A stretch of 64,000 nucleotides of DNA from Dugong dugon (GCA_030035585.1 CM057475.1:1745501-1809500), one strand, 5' to 3'; shown: positions 25,995 to 37,463, counted from the stretch's first letter. Notes: generated by a model not told the origin, from the letters alone. Numbers and translations are program-made.

Positions 25995-26148
25995 CCAAAA
26001 AAAAAAACAAGTAGCTGTCGACTGATAACGACCCTATAGGACAGAGTAGAACTGCCCCACAGAGTTTCCAAGGAGTGGCTGGTGAATTCAGACTGCCAAC
26101 TTTTGATTAGCAGCCAAACAACTAACAACCATGCCACCAGGGCTCCAC
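25995..26148 (-). repeat. AfroSINE, antisense, exact TSD
   Basis: Antisense SINE from an A-rich/RTE-like tail (GTCGACTGATAACGACCC) to the head complement CATGCCACCAGGGCTCC. Exact 12-bp duplication CAGTAAGGATTA at 25983-25994 and 26149-26160. Confidence 0.94.
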
Positions 26149-26398
26149 CAGTAAGGATTAAGTGCATACGAAAGGCCTCAGGAAGTGAAGGCTAAAACGG
26201 TTAATCTGTTGGTGAAGTGGTGAACTCTTTTCTGTGTGACTCCTCAAAATATCGCAGGATTGGAGACATTGAAGGCAGATTCAGGGGGCACTGAGTCTGC
26301 TGTTTTAGTGCAGCTGAGGCTTTGTGGTGTGACTTGAAGCAGATAGTCATCCAAGCCGTGAGTTTAGATCATGGAGGGCTTTGGATTCTAGCCTAAGG

Positions 26399-27489
26399 TC
26401 GTTGTCGTTGTTAGGTGCCGTCGAATCCGTTCTGACTCATGGCAAGCCTATGTACAACAGAACGAAACCCTGCCCGGTCTTGCACCATCCTCACAATCAT
26501 TGTTATGCTTCAGCCCATTGTTGCAGCCATCGTGTCAATCCATCTCTTTGAGGGTCTTCCTCTTTTTCGCTGACCCTCTACTTTACCAAGTGTCTTGGTT
26601 ATCTAGTGCTGCTCTAATAGAAATACCACAAGTGGATGCCTTTAACAAAGAGAAGTTTATTCTCTCACAGTCCAGTAGGCTACAAGTCCAAATTCAGGGC
26701 ATCAGCTCCAGGGAAGGCTTTCTCTCTCTGTCATCTCTGGAGAAAGGTCCTTGTGATGTATTAGTCTTCCCTTGGTCTGGGAGCTTCTCTGTGCAGGAAC
26801 CTCCCATCCAAAGGACAGTCTCTGCTCCTGACACTCCTTTCTTGGTGATATGAGGTTCCCATGTGTCTCTGCTCACTTCTCTCTTTTATATCTCAAAAGA
26901 GATTGGATTAAAACACTATCCAATCTTATATAACTCATCGGTTTAACTATCGCTAATTCATCTTATTACATCATAGTGACAGAGTTTACAATCACATCAG
27001 ATTACAAAATGGTACACAATCATACTACACTGGGAATCATGACCCAGCCAAGTTGACAGATATTTTTAGTGGACACAATTCAATCCATGACACCAAGTAT
27101 GATGTCCTTCTCCAGGGACTGAGCCCTCCTGACAGCATGTCCAACTTACGAAAGATGTAGTCTCACCATCTTTGCTTCTAAGGAACATTCTGGTTGTACT
27201 TCTTCCAAGACAGACCTGTTTGTTCTTTTGGTAGTCTATGATATAATTCAATATTCTTCACCAACACCACAATTCAAATGTGTCAATTCTCTTTAGTCTT
27301 CCTTATTCATTGTCCAGCTTTCACGTGCATATGATGTGATTGAAAATACCATGGCTTGGGTCAGGCACACCTTAGTTTTCAAGGTGACATCCTTGCTTTT
27401 CAACACTTTAAAGAGGTCTTTTGCAGTAGATTTGCCCAGTGCAATGCGTCTTTTGATTTCTTGACTGCTGCTTCCATGGGTGTTGATTG
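26399..27489 (-). mobile_element. 5'-truncated RTE LINE carrying an LTR
   Basis: Antisense RTE 3' part: tail GTTGTCGTTGTTAGGTGCCGTCG at 26400, resumed after an LTR (26591-27092) and truncated at TCCATGGGTGTTGATTGT. Exact 10-bp duplication TAGCCTAAGG at 26389-26398 and 27490-27499 defines the insertion. About 580 bases are RTE. Only the C-terminal coding end is present, in broken frames. Confidence 0.92.
26591..27092 (-). mobile_element. MaLR-like LTR in the RTE, exact 5-bp TSD
   Basis: TGTCTTGGTTATCTAG to CAATCCATGACA, with CCAAG at 26586-26590 and 27093-27097. Its junction with RTE is the same as at 37463/37464. Confidence 0.93.
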
Positions 27490-27734
27490 TAGCCTAAGGA
27501 GTGCAGGCTTTTTTTGTTCTTGTTTTTGTTTTCATATCAGAGAGAGTTACAGATTTTTTCAACAGAAGAATAACCTATCTAAAGTAAAATTTTAGTTGGA
27601 TGCATTCTGTGGACATGTGTAGGTTTAAGGGAAAAAGGAAGTAAAAGGATGCAGAAGATCTGTTAGAAAACCAAACCATTGGGTGGACATATGTAGGTTG
27701 AATGAAAGAAGGCAGAAAAGGGAAACAAATCCTG

Positions 27735-27862
27735 TTACCAAACCAGTTACCATCGAGTCTGACTCATGGAGACCATGTGTTTTCAAGGCATGTGGGGGTG
27801 TATTTAAATCACCAACCTTTTGGTTAGTAGCCATACGCTTAACCATTTGAACCACACATGAA
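27735..27862 (-). repeat. AfroSINE, antisense, partial
   Basis: ACCATCGAGTCTGACTCATGG tail and CCAACCTTTTGGTTAGTAGCC...TTAACCATTTGAACCAC head complement, with an internally shortened body. Confidence 0.75.
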
Positions 27863-28329
27863 CTCTAGGAGTTCTCTATTTCTTTAGTCACCTTAGGATA
27901 AGAGCCTGCTTATTGGCAGTGGTTATAGCAAAGTGTGATGGAAGCAAGGACATTACAAAAAGAGAGTAAGTGAGGCTTGGTATCCAACTGGATATGGAAT
28001 AAAAATCTCCTCTTAAGTTTTATAACTCAAAATAAGGAGAAAGGAAAAATGAGCTGGATTCTTGCAGGAAGAACCACCCTAACCTGGGTGCAGTTGTCGA
28101 AGATCCTTAAAGGATGCTTCATTAGGAAAGAACTGAGACTGGGAATGAAGAGTGACCTGTTCGCGTACAACGTGGAGGTCCCACCTTCATGACAGCAGAA
28201 TTCCTCCTTTTGGTTTTCTCTCAAATAATATGAGTTTTTAAATTATCATCTAATGAAAGAAAAAAAATCTCATGAGACTTCCAGTGTAGCAATCTGTTTT
28301 ATCACCACCATTGCTACCATACTCAATTC
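27863..28329. other. No feature seen
   Basis: Unique-looking; short frames only. Confidence 0.5.
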
Positions 28330-28680
28330 CATCCATAAAAGGATGATTTTATTGTATATGTTTTTTCAATCACAAATCAATATCTTCTCCTTGTAAGGAA
28401 ATTTTGAAAAGCATAACAATAAAAACTGGGTGAAATTCTAACCACCCAAAGACCCAGTGCTTATATTTGTTGTATATATTTCCAGAGCTTTACATAAATA
28501 TGTATGAACAAAAATTGATTTGCACTATATAAACTCATTTTAACCAGAAATTTTTCTTTTTACTTAATAATACATTGTAGACATATACACATATATACAA
28601 AATCTTCTTTCTTTTTAAATAGTGACATAATGTTTTATTGTATGGATATACAGAAAAATAATATTTTAAGTAAGATAAAT
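28330..28680 (-). mobile_element. AT-rich old LINE-like remnant (tentative)
   Basis: Wording around 28545-28650 (TTTTACTTAATAATACATTGTAGAC, then GTTTTATTGTATGGATATAC) resembles the antisense 3' region of old L1M elements. Too decayed for a firm call. Confidence 0.35.
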
Positions 28681-28875
28681 ATAAAAATATCAGCTAATGC
28701 TTTGTTTTGAGAAATAGAATTATAAAATTCAATTGAATAATTATAAGTAATTTTTTAATACTTCTTTTTCTCAGTGGCAGCTTGAAACAAAGAGACTTGG
28801 AGGTGTTACCCCAAGCAGGTCCTGCTCTGTGCAGCTTCTGTAAAGACACACCTAGGTGAGGAGGGAGGAAGAACA

Positions 28876-28881
28876 TTTATT
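28876..28881 (-). terminator. Polyadenylation signal of the solo LTR
   Basis: AATAAA on the minus strand, in the stretch GCTTGAAATAAATGTTC, which resembles LTR R/U5 boundaries. Confidence 0.55.
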
Positions 28882-28951
28882 TCAAGCACACAGGCAAGGA
28901 GCAAGGAGGTTATACCTCGAATCAAGCTCCTGGAACAAAGAGAGGCAGAAC

Positions 28952-28959
28952 CTTTTATA
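28952..28959 (-). promoter_or_regulatory. TATA box of the solo LTR
   Basis: Reads GGTATAAAAGG on the minus strand, upstream of the AATAAA at the expected LTR spacing. Confidence 0.6.
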
Positions 28960-29245
28960 CCAGCTCTCACAAGGAAGTACATACAAACATCATGGACTAT
29001 ATAGATTATCATGGTGCACAGACACAGTAAGACAAATTGCGTTTTCTTTCCCTTAGTATGTACAGAAAATGGAGGATAAGTCCTGCCCTGGGCAGAGATC
29101 TTACAGTTTTGAGGCTAGTAAACTCGATTTGACTGGTCTAAGGCAGGAAATGAGCCACACTCAGCATTCAGGGTCTTTGAGGACAATGGACAGGAAGGGG
29201 CAGGTTTTGCTTGATAATGGCTGAGCAGCTGATGGCCACAATCAG

Positions 29246-30379
29246 TATCAGAAGGGAGAGAGAGAGAGAGAGAGTGCGCGCTTGAGAAAAGGGGGAGTTC
29301 TTGATTTTGCCAAAGCCCTGGGAAGTTAATGCTGACTCAATAATAAGTCAATAATGTTAATTTTTTAAGAAATCTATTTTAAGAAACCATTTATACCTTT
29401 ATGGGTTAAATTAACATGGCCAGAATTAGAAGAAACATTTTAAATTCTATGCTCTACCTGGTTTCAAAGCATAGAAATTTATTTAAAATATCTCTTTCAC
29501 ATTTAATGGGTAAAAGGAACAACTTCTTGAAAAAATGAGGTATTACAGTTGATTTTAGGGCTTAAAGAAAGATAATCTGGAGCAAAATCTTCATACTGTG
29601 GTCTTTTTGTAGACTGATACAAAAATATTCTTAATCACATTGTATTTTTACGATTAGAGATTCACAAAGAGATACTGTGTTTCCATACTTGGTGACTACA
29701 ACAGGCTGGGTAAGGTCAGCCAAGGTCTGGACCTGACCTTTCGTCAGTAATTCTCTTCCTCCCCCCTTTTAAAAACAATTCCCTTTTAAATGGAGTTCTG
29801 AGTCTGGGAGTAAGAGTGAGAGCCAGAGAGAGTGAGAGCAAGAGCAAGAGTGACTCTGTGTGTAATTCCAACCATACAGTTCATGCCACCTCTTTGCTAT
29901 TTGTTGCTTTTGGTAACTGTGTAGTTCAATACGACTTCAGTTAAATGTTATCAGGGAATAGGAGGCTGTGATTGATAGTATTTCCCAGGTAGCTGAGAGA
30001 GAAACTAAATTCCTTTTGTAGGTAGAGTAGAGGTATGGGGAGAGCAAAGGGGTGGGGGAGAAAGTTAATCCTTGCTGTTGAACATCTTTGTTAAATATAT
30101 TGCTTTGTGTTCACGGTTCAATGAAAACTTTGTAGTGAACATTATTTTATTTTTATGTGGTGATTAAGGATCTTACAGAGATGAGAGACATGTTCTGAAC
30201 TTCAGACCCCAGTGTGAACCACAAGAACAGACAGCCTAGCTGCATGTGAAAATGTACTCCGGTCTTTGAAAAAAGAAATCTAACTTTTTAAAGATTTGCC
30301 TCTTTTGTGGAAGAGTCAAAAATAGGCATGATCACACACACACAAAAATGCTGCCTGTTTCCTGCCACAACCCACAGAA
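29246..30379. other. Unique sequence with a short GA repeat
   Basis: Includes a (GA)n run at 29256-29273 and a purine-rich imperfect GAGA tract at 29810-29855. No gene or dispersed repeat recognised. Confidence 0.5.
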
Positions 30380-30530
30380 CACAGGATCTAGGAGGAATTG
30401 TACTGACCATCTAGTATAAACAGAACCCTTAATTTTACAGATGAAGAGGTAAACAGTATTTTGCCCAAAGTCAAAGAGCTTGTTAAAGAGAATCCTGTAC
30501 TACTTGTTACTATGAGTCTCATTTTACACT
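30380..30530 (-). repeat. MIR-like remnant
   Basis: AATTTTACAGATGAAGAGGTAAAC (30431) and TTTTGCCCAAAGTCAAAGAGC match the antisense MIR core; flanks are decayed. Confidence 0.55.
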
Positions 30531-30756
30531 ATTAAGCTATTTGTTGAGCTTCCTAACATAGTCAACAGTTGAAAGCAACCATTATTCAAATTAAAATGCA
30601 AATTGCCTCCAATATCTTGATAAGAGACAATCTAGAAATCATATATATATTTTTAAATTATTATTCCCATCACATTTCTCTCTCTACTAACCTGGACCTA
30701 TATGTCACAGAGGAAACAGTGGCGAGTGATTTACTACAGATATTTGTATCTAGGTT

Positions 30757-30937
30757 GAAGAGCGTTGGTGACGCAGTGGTTAAAGCGCTCGGCTGCTAAC
30801 CTAAAGTCTGGTGGATTGAACCCACCAGCTGCTGGAGGGAGAAAGATGTGGCAGTCTTCTTCTGTAAAGATAGCCTTGAAAACCTTACGGGGCAGCTCTA
30901 CTCTGTCCTATATGAGTTGAAATTGACTGGTTTTTTG
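30757..30937 (+). repeat. AfroSINE with exact 11-bp TSD
   Basis: Head GTTGGTGACGCAGTGGTTAAAG, B-box-like GGATTGAACCC, body GAGAAAGATGTGGCAGTC, RTE-like tail. GTATCTAGGTT at 30746-30756 and 30938-30948. Confidence 0.95.
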
Positions 30938-30948
30938 GTATCTAGGTT

Positions 30949-31516
30949 CCAGACATTTTTGTCTGTGTATTTGTTAATTTGCTTGCTTGTTTTTAAATTT
31001 AATCTCCTGGAGGAATTCTGGAACAACTCTGGGTGATGCTAGGCAAACTACTTTTAGATTGAGGCTATTAAATTAGGCTTACTCTAGCGTTGCATAACGC
31101 AGCATTAATTTTATTATATTTTCACTGTTCTTTAGCCATTCATTATTTATTTTTCTCTTTGTTTTTGCTCAGGGAAGTCACTATAGGTTTCCTACTTACA
31201 ACTCCAAACAATTTTCTTTCTCTTTTTAGCATCTCCTCTATCCCCAGTACACACAACCCATGGCTTAATGGGGAGGCTGCTGGAATGATCCAGCAACTAG
31301 CTGGGAAGTCCACACATTTCAAGGGGAGCTAGATGATGATGGAAACAAAAGAACAATGGGAAATTACCTTACTCTGGGGAGCTCTCTATAACCAGCTGAA
31401 GAGCCTCAAAGCTTTAAAAACAAACAAAATCATATGCCTTGTTGGTTTTGAGAAAGTTAGAATCTACTTGGAATTAGGAGTATTTATATCAGTTTCATGC
31501 TCTAAAATGCAGTGGA
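30949..31516. other. No feature seen
   Basis: Unique-looking; frames of 60-80 residues without recognisable motifs. Confidence 0.5.
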
Positions 31517-31529
31517 TTAACCAATAAAC

Positions 31530-31587
31530 TTTGTGGGGTTGCTATAAGTTGGAAGCAACTCAACGGCCATGGGTTTGGTTTCGGTTT
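31530..31587 (+). repeat. 5'-truncated AfroSINE
   Basis: Only the 3' part (GGGTTGCTATAAGTTGGAAGC...GGTTTGGTTTCGG) remains. Flanks TTAACCAATAAAC (31517) and TTAACCAGTATAC (31588) match at 11 of 13. Confidence 0.75.
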
Positions 31588-31618
31588 TTAACCAGTATAC
31601 AAGGTATGCACCAGTTTA

Positions 31619-31742
31619 CAGTAAGCAAGGTATGCACAGGCTTCATTGTGTTTACTTACTAATCTGTGGTGCACAGTTTCTCCCGGGTTTAACCACATCT
31701 AATAAGTAAACATGATGAAGCCTGTGTGTACCTTGCTTACTG
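31619..31742. repeat. Long hairpin (inverted repeat) of unknown family
   Basis: Left arm 31619-31670 and right arm 31692-31742 are near-complementary (36 of the outer 40 positions pair, more towards the centre with one gap), separated by a 21-base loop. A third partial copy of the outer arm (CAGTATACAAGGTATGCAC) lies at 31593-31611. It could be a small MITE, a microRNA-like hairpin or an inverted duplication. An LTR starts 3 bases beyond it. Confidence 0.8.
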
Positions 31743-31744
31743 GG

Positions 31745-32233
31745 TGTTACCGGTTGAATTGGTTCCCCCAAAAGTGTGTGTCAGTTTGACTAGGCCATGG
31801 TTCCTAGTATTGTGTGATTGTCTACCATTTTGTCATCTGATGTGATTTTCCTATTGTTGTAAATGCTACCTCTATGATATTAATGAGGTAGGCCTCAATT
31901 TACAAGATTAGGTTGTATCTTGAGTCAATCTCTTTTGAGAGATAAAAGACAGAACGGAGCAGAGAGACAGGGGGACCTCATACCACCAAGAATGAAGAAT
32001 CAGGAGGGGAATGTGTCTTTGACCCAGGGACCCTGTGCTAAGAAGCTCCTAGACCAGGGGAAAACTGATGACAATGACCTTCCCCCAGAGCTGACAGAGA
32101 GAGAAAGCCTTCCCTTGGAGCTGGCACCCTGAGTTTGAACTTCTAGCCTACTAGACTGAGAGAATAAATTTCTGTTTGTTAAAGCCATCTGCTTGTGGTA
32201 TTTCTGTTACTGCAGCACTAGATAACAAAGACA
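31745..32233 (+). mobile_element. MaLR-like solo LTR
   Basis: TGTTACCGGTTGAATTGG to GATAACAAAGACA, with AATAAATTTC at 32162. Flanks CTGGG (31740-31744) and ATGGG (32234-32238) match at 4 of 5. Confidence 0.9.
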
Positions 32234-32238
32234 ATGGG

Positions 32239-32744
32239 TAATCCATTCCCTCTCTAACCATGGTTATAGCACCATAGATCTTCAGGAGAATCAACTCCCC
32301 TGTTTCATAAATGAGGAATCTGGTGCTCAGTGAAGAAGAAACGATGAACTTGAAATCACAGAGATATTTATGCCATAAGCATTGAACTAATGCATTTGAC
32401 TTTACCTTGGACCAATTTTGTTTATTATTATTGTTACAAAGAAACACAGAGTAATTCTATTAGTACTGTTACTATTTACATGCCTATGAGTAAAGGACAA
32501 CAAAGCCAGGCTGAAATATGGGTGCTGGATTGTACACTGGACTCTCACTAACAAAGAGTTTCACCTGCAGGCACCAGCCTCAGCACGTGTGTAATTCAAA
32601 TGTGTACCTTGGTGAAACAAAATTGCAAAAAGCAGCGTATTAGAGACCCTGCGGTGCAAATCCCAAATGTCAGCTCTGTAAATGTCCAAGGTCTCTCTTT
32701 CATATATCTCTAATCTTAAGTGCCTGAGAGGAACCTAACACCTC
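32239..32744. other. No feature seen
   Basis: Unique-looking sequence. Confidence 0.5.
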
Positions 32745-33150
32745 ACTCAGCTTACAAGGCCCTGCACTACGTACCCAGGCTACTCTTCTGCCCTCCCAGA
32801 CTCCACACTCCTTCACTCACCATGGTCGTATTCAATCTGTTCCTTTAGGTCTCCTGTTCATTCAATTGCTGGGCCTTTGCATTTGCCATTTTCTCTGCTT
32901 GGAATAATCTTCCATAGGTTTATCTTATGACTAGAGTATCTCATTCTGGGGTTCAACTGTCACCTCCTCTTGACTCCCCCCACCCCATGGCCATTTAAAA
33001 GAACCTGCTATCTGTCTCTGTCACAACAACTGCTTTATGCCCTTCATCATACTAGGAGAAACTAGATTTCTTGTTTTCTTGTTGGTATATTGCCACCTTT
33101 CATTAGAATGTAAGCTCTGTGATGGCAGGACCTTTGTATATTAGTCACTT
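32745..33150 (+). mobile_element. L2 3' portion
   Basis: GCTTACAAGGCCCTGCACTACG (32748), GCTGGGCCTTTGCATTTGCC (32870), TGCTTGGAATAATCTTCC, and GAATGTAAGCTCTGTGATGGCAGGACC (33106-33132) in L2 order. Confidence 0.78.
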
Positions 33151-34260
33151 CTTACACCCTGCCAAACATCTTCTAGGCCCACCTACCTCTTGAATCCAGC
33201 TGTTGTGGAGGCAATTGGCTACTCACATATCAGCAGCCCTGAATACCCTCACTTTCTGACCTGGGTGTCTCCACTCCCACAGTGTGGGAGCCTCATCCCA
33301 CTCATCCATTCCAACATGGGCACAGACCTAGAAATACAAGAGAGTTAACACCCTATGGGGCAATTCTTGACTGACGGGGAACAGGACCTGGTGGGTAAGT
33401 CTCCTCTCTTCTGTCATTCTGGCAGAAAACTTAAAGGTGTGTTCTACACAACTCCTCAGAGGGTGCCCAGAAGGACCAAGTCTCAGTTGCCCACAGTGTA
33501 AACTGCTTGATAATGCACCATTGGGTTGGCTTTTCCTCCTTTCCAGTTTCACTCTTTTCAATACCCCATCTTATTCCAGGGCAATATATTCCGCAGTAAA
33601 CTGCAAGCAGGCCCTTGATCAATCTGTGCTTCTGGGGGGAAATGCATGCTAAGGCCTTCTTCTTACCCACTGCTGTATCCCCACCCTACAATGGCATTAG
33701 GCACATTATAGATACTATTTAGGTTTCTTTTTTTTTTTTTTTTTTTGGTGAAACTCTCTTAAGTAATGCCTTTTACATCAATGGGAGCAACATAGCATAC
33801 TGATTTCACAAGGTTCAAAAATTTAAATAAGCTAGTCAAATAATCTTAAAAATATGATAAAGCCTTCATTGTGCTGAATTTCTCAACAAATATTGGGCTC
33901 CAATGACACGTCAAGCACCAGGATTGACCTACAGAGGAGATAAAGACGAAGAAGCTCTCTTGTCTCTTGATGTCATATCAGCATTGTTAAAGAAGGGTGA
34001 CTAAGTATGAGCAGTTGAAGGACACCCATTGGATCTACCACCAATTATGACCTTCAGATCCCCTGGGAAGAATGTAAAATTAATAAAATTAGCAGTTCGT
34101 AAAAGGGCACAAAATAAGTACCTCAACAAAGTAAACATAATTTTTAAGACATCCCATGACTGGCATTCCATGTGTTCATATTAACATTAGGAAGAAAAAA
34201 ATTACTGTCACATGAGACATGGAATTGGACAGAATAAATTACTGAATCTCAATCCCTCCC
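33151..34260. other. Unique sequence with a T-run
   Basis: Contains a 22-base T-run at 33727-33746 region. Overlapping frames on both strands around 33330-33670 (71-79 residues) shadow each other and show no domain. Confidence 0.5.
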
Positions 34261-34798
34261 TGTCTTTGGCTGGGTTCTCTAGAGAAGCAAACCCAGTAAA
34301 GTGCATAAATATGCATATATAGAGAGATTTGTATTAAGAAAATGGCTCACACAGTTGTAGAGGCTGAAATGCCCCGAATCCTTGAGTCAGGATGGAAGCT
34401 GTTCATGATTCACATAGCCACAGGGGATGGTGAACCCAAGATCGGCAAGTCAAAGAACAGATCTCTTGCTTACAGGCTGCGAAGACTGACGACAAGATCA
34501 GCAGGCAAAACCACAGGTAAGGTGCTAGCTCAAATCCAAATAACCGGAGGTCAGACAAACAGAAGCAGCTGCAGGTTCCAGAGTGAGCAAAAGCCCGTGA
34601 GTCTTACCGGAAAGTCTACTTATATATTTGATGGAGGCCACACTCCCAAAGAAACTCCCTTTCAACTGATTGACTCCTCACAGCAGAACCCATCATGGAG
34701 GTAATAGCATTATCATGAGACTGCCAAACTACATCATCACTGCCAACAAACTGAGAATCATGGTCCAGCCAAGTTGACACATAGCCTTAATGATCACA
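34261..34798 (-). mobile_element. ERVL (MLT2-like) solo LTR
   Basis: TGTCTTTGGCTGGGTTCTC to CTTAATGATCACA. Flanks CTCCC and CTCTC (4 of 5). The frame at 34342-34704 (120 residues) is contained in the LTR and is not a gene. Confidence 0.87.
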
Positions 34799-34883
34799 CT
34801 CTCCTGCCCTTCCCCAGAAGGAAAGAACAGACATTGTTAATAGATACAATGATAGGCAAATTCTATGTGGGGTTTAGTCACAA

Positions 34884-35062
34884 CACCCCCCTGCCAAAAA
34901 AAAAAAAAAAACTGATGACGTGAAGTTAGTTCCGACTCATAGCGAACCTATAGGACAGAGGAGAACTATCTAATAGGGTTTCCAGGGAACAGCTGGTGAA
35001 TTTGAACTGCTGACCTTTTTGGTTAGCAGTCGAGCTCTTAACCACTGTACCACCAGGACTGC
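34884..35062 (-). repeat. AfroSINE, antisense
   Basis: A-run and GTTAGTTCCGACTCATAGCG tail, head complement TTAACCACTGTACCACCAGG. TTAGTCACAA (34874-34883) and TTAGTCATAA (35063-35072) match at 9 of 10. Confidence 0.92.
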
Positions 35063-35141
35063 TTAGTCATAAAAGAAACCTTTCATTAATTTACATTGTA
35101 CTTCACCCTTGCTGTACATGAATATCACTTGGAGAGTCCCT

Positions 35142-37320
35142 GACAGTGATAGGATAATATCCCTATGCCTACAAGGAAGACCAGTTAATACTACTATTAT
35201 TCAAATTTACGCACCAACCACTAAGATCAAAAATGAAGAAATTCAAGATTTTTACCAACTTCTGCAGACTGAAATTTATGGAACACGCAATCAGGATGCA
35301 TTGATAATTATTGGTGATTGGAATGCGAAAGCTGAAAACAAAGAAGAGTATCAGTAGTTGGAAAATATGACCTTGGTGATAGAAACAATGCCGGCGATCG
35401 CATGATAGAATTTTGCAAGACCAAGGCCTTCTTCATTGCAAATACTTTTTTTCAACAACATAAACAGCGACTACACACGTGGACCTCGCCAGATGGAATA
35501 CACAGAAATCAAATCGACTACATCTGTGAAAAGAGATGATGGAAAAGGTCTATATGATCAGTCAGAACAAGGTGCAGGACCAGCTGAGGAACAGACCATC
35601 AATTGCTCATATGCAAGTTCAAGTTGAAACTGAAGAAAATTAGAACAAGTCCACGACAGCCAAAGTATGAGCTTGAGTGTATCCCATCTGAATTTAGAGA
35701 CCGTCTCAAGAATAGATTTGACACATTGAACACTAATGACCAAAGACAAGACGAGTTGTGGAATGACATCAAAGACATCATCCATGAAGAAAGCAAGGGG
35801 TCATTAAAAAGTCAGGAAAGAAAGAAAAGACCAAAATGGATGTCAGAAGAGACTCTGAAACTTGTTCTTGAATGTTGAGTAGCTAAAGTGAAAGCAAGAA
35901 ATGAAATAAAATAACTGAACAGAAGATTTCCAAGGGCAGATTGAGAAGACCAAGTAAAGACACGTGCAAAGACCTAGATATATAAAACCAAAAGGGAAGA
36001 ACTCTATGCCTGGTATTTCTCAAGCTGAAAGAACTGAAGAAAAAATTCAACCACGAGATGTAGTATTAAAAGATTATATGGGGAAAATATTAAAGGACAC
36101 AGGAAGCATTAAAAGGAGATGGAAAGAATACACAGAGTCACTATACCAAAAAGAAGTGATAGATGTTCAACCATTTCAGGAGGTAGCATATGATCAGGAA
36201 CCGATGGTACTGAAGAAGTCCAAGCTGCACTGAAGGCAGTAATTGAAGGAATACCAATTGAGATGTTTCAACAAACGGATGCAGCACTGGAAACACTCAC
36301 TCATCTATGCCAAGACATTTGGAAGACAGCTTCCTGGCCAACTGACTGGAAGAGATTCATATTTATTCCTATTCCAAGAAAGGTGATCCAACTGAATGTG
36401 AAAATTATTTAACGATATCATTAATATCACAGGCAAGTAAAATTTTGCTGAACATCATTCAAAAAGTGGCTGCAGCACTGTATAGACAGGAAACTGCCAG
36501 AAATTCAAGCCAGATTCAGAAGAGGATGTGGAATGAGGTATCTCATTGCTGATGTCAGAGGGATTTTGGCTGAAAGTAGAGAATACCAGAAAGATATTTA
36601 CCTATGTTTTATTGACTATGCAAAGGCATTCGACTTTATGGATCATAATATATTATGGATAACATAGTGAAGAATGGGAATTCCAGAACACTTAATTCTG
36701 CTCATGAGGAACCTGTACGTAGATCAAGAGGCATTTGGAACAGAACAAGGGGATACTATGTAGTTTAAAGTCAGGAAAGCTGTGTGTCAGGGTTGTATTC
36801 TTTCACCATACCTATTCAATCTGTATGCTGCGTAAATAATCAGAGAAACTGGATTATATGAAGAAGAATGAGGCATCAGGTTTTCAGGAAGACTCATTAA
36901 CAACCTGCGTTAGGTGGATAATACAGCCTTGCTTGGTGAAAGGGAAGAGGACTTGAAACACTTACTGATGAAGATCAAAGCCCACAGCCTTCAGTATAAA
37001 TTACACCTCAACATAAAGAAAACAAAAATCCTCACAACTGGACCAACAAACAACATCATGATAAATGGAGAAAAGATTGAAGTTGTCAAGGATTTCATTT
37101 TCCTGGGATCCACAATCAACACCCATGGAAGCAACAGTCAAGAAACCAAAAGATGAATTGCATTAGGCAAATCTTCAGGAAAAGACCTCTTTAAAGTGTT
37201 GAAAAGCAAAGATGTCACCTTGAAGACTAAGGTGTACCTGACCCAAGCTCTGGTGTTTTCAATTGTCTCATATGCACGTGAAATCTGGACGATGAATAAG
37301 GAAGACCAAAGAAGAATTGA
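35142..37320 (+). pseudogene. RTE endonuclease / reverse transcriptase pseudogene
   Basis: RTE LINEs encode an APE-type endonuclease followed by a reverse transcriptase. The endonuclease shows QIYAPTTK and IIIGDWNAKAENK (35109-35357), the conserved YAPT and GDWN motifs. A linker block follows at 35603-35878 (DELWNDIKDIIHEESKGSLK). RT coding continues through 35964-36233, 36290-36900 and 36914-37156 in several frames. The active-site region reads LR*VDN rather than LRYADD, so catalysis is lost. At least five frame breaks. Confidence 0.88.
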
Positions 37321-37321
37321 C

Positions 37322-37463
37322 GACAGAGAGAGAAAGCCTTCCCTGGAGCTGATGCCCTGAATTTTGGACTTGTAGCATACTGGACTGTGAGAGAATAAAC
37401 TTTCTTTGTTAAAGCCATCCACTTGCGGTATTTCTGTTAGAGCAGCACTAGATAACCAAGACA
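37322..37463 (+). mobile_element. 3' part of a MaLR-like LTR inside RTE
   Basis: GAGAGAAAGCCTTCCCTGGAG to GATAACCAAGACA, followed by CTTGG at 37464-37468. The LTR 5' part and the RTE stretch between GAATTGAC and CTTGGTAAAG are deleted. The 3' junction equals the one at 26591 in inverse orientation. Confidence 0.88.

Larger units (their letters stand above)
28775..29240 (-). mobile_element. Solo retroviral LTR (class I-like)
   Basis: On the minus strand it begins TGTGGCCATCAGC and ends CAAGCTGCCA (TG...CA). It holds a TATA box (TATAAAA, complement at 28952-28959) and, about 75 bases downstream, an AATAAA signal (complement TTTATT at 28876-28881), as in a U3-R-U5 LTR. The flanks CTCAG (28770-28774) and ATCAG (29241-29245) match at 4 of 5. 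No internal retroviral genes are nearby, so it is a solo LTR. The class I label is inferred from layout and TSD size; the family is unknown to me. Confidence 0.68.

Noticed and set aside
26399-27499. Independent LTR and RTE fragments
   Set aside because: TSDs show a single RTE insertion (TAGCCTAAGG) containing an LTR (CCAAG).
34342-34704. 120-codon frame
   Set aside because: Entirely inside an ERVL-type solo LTR.
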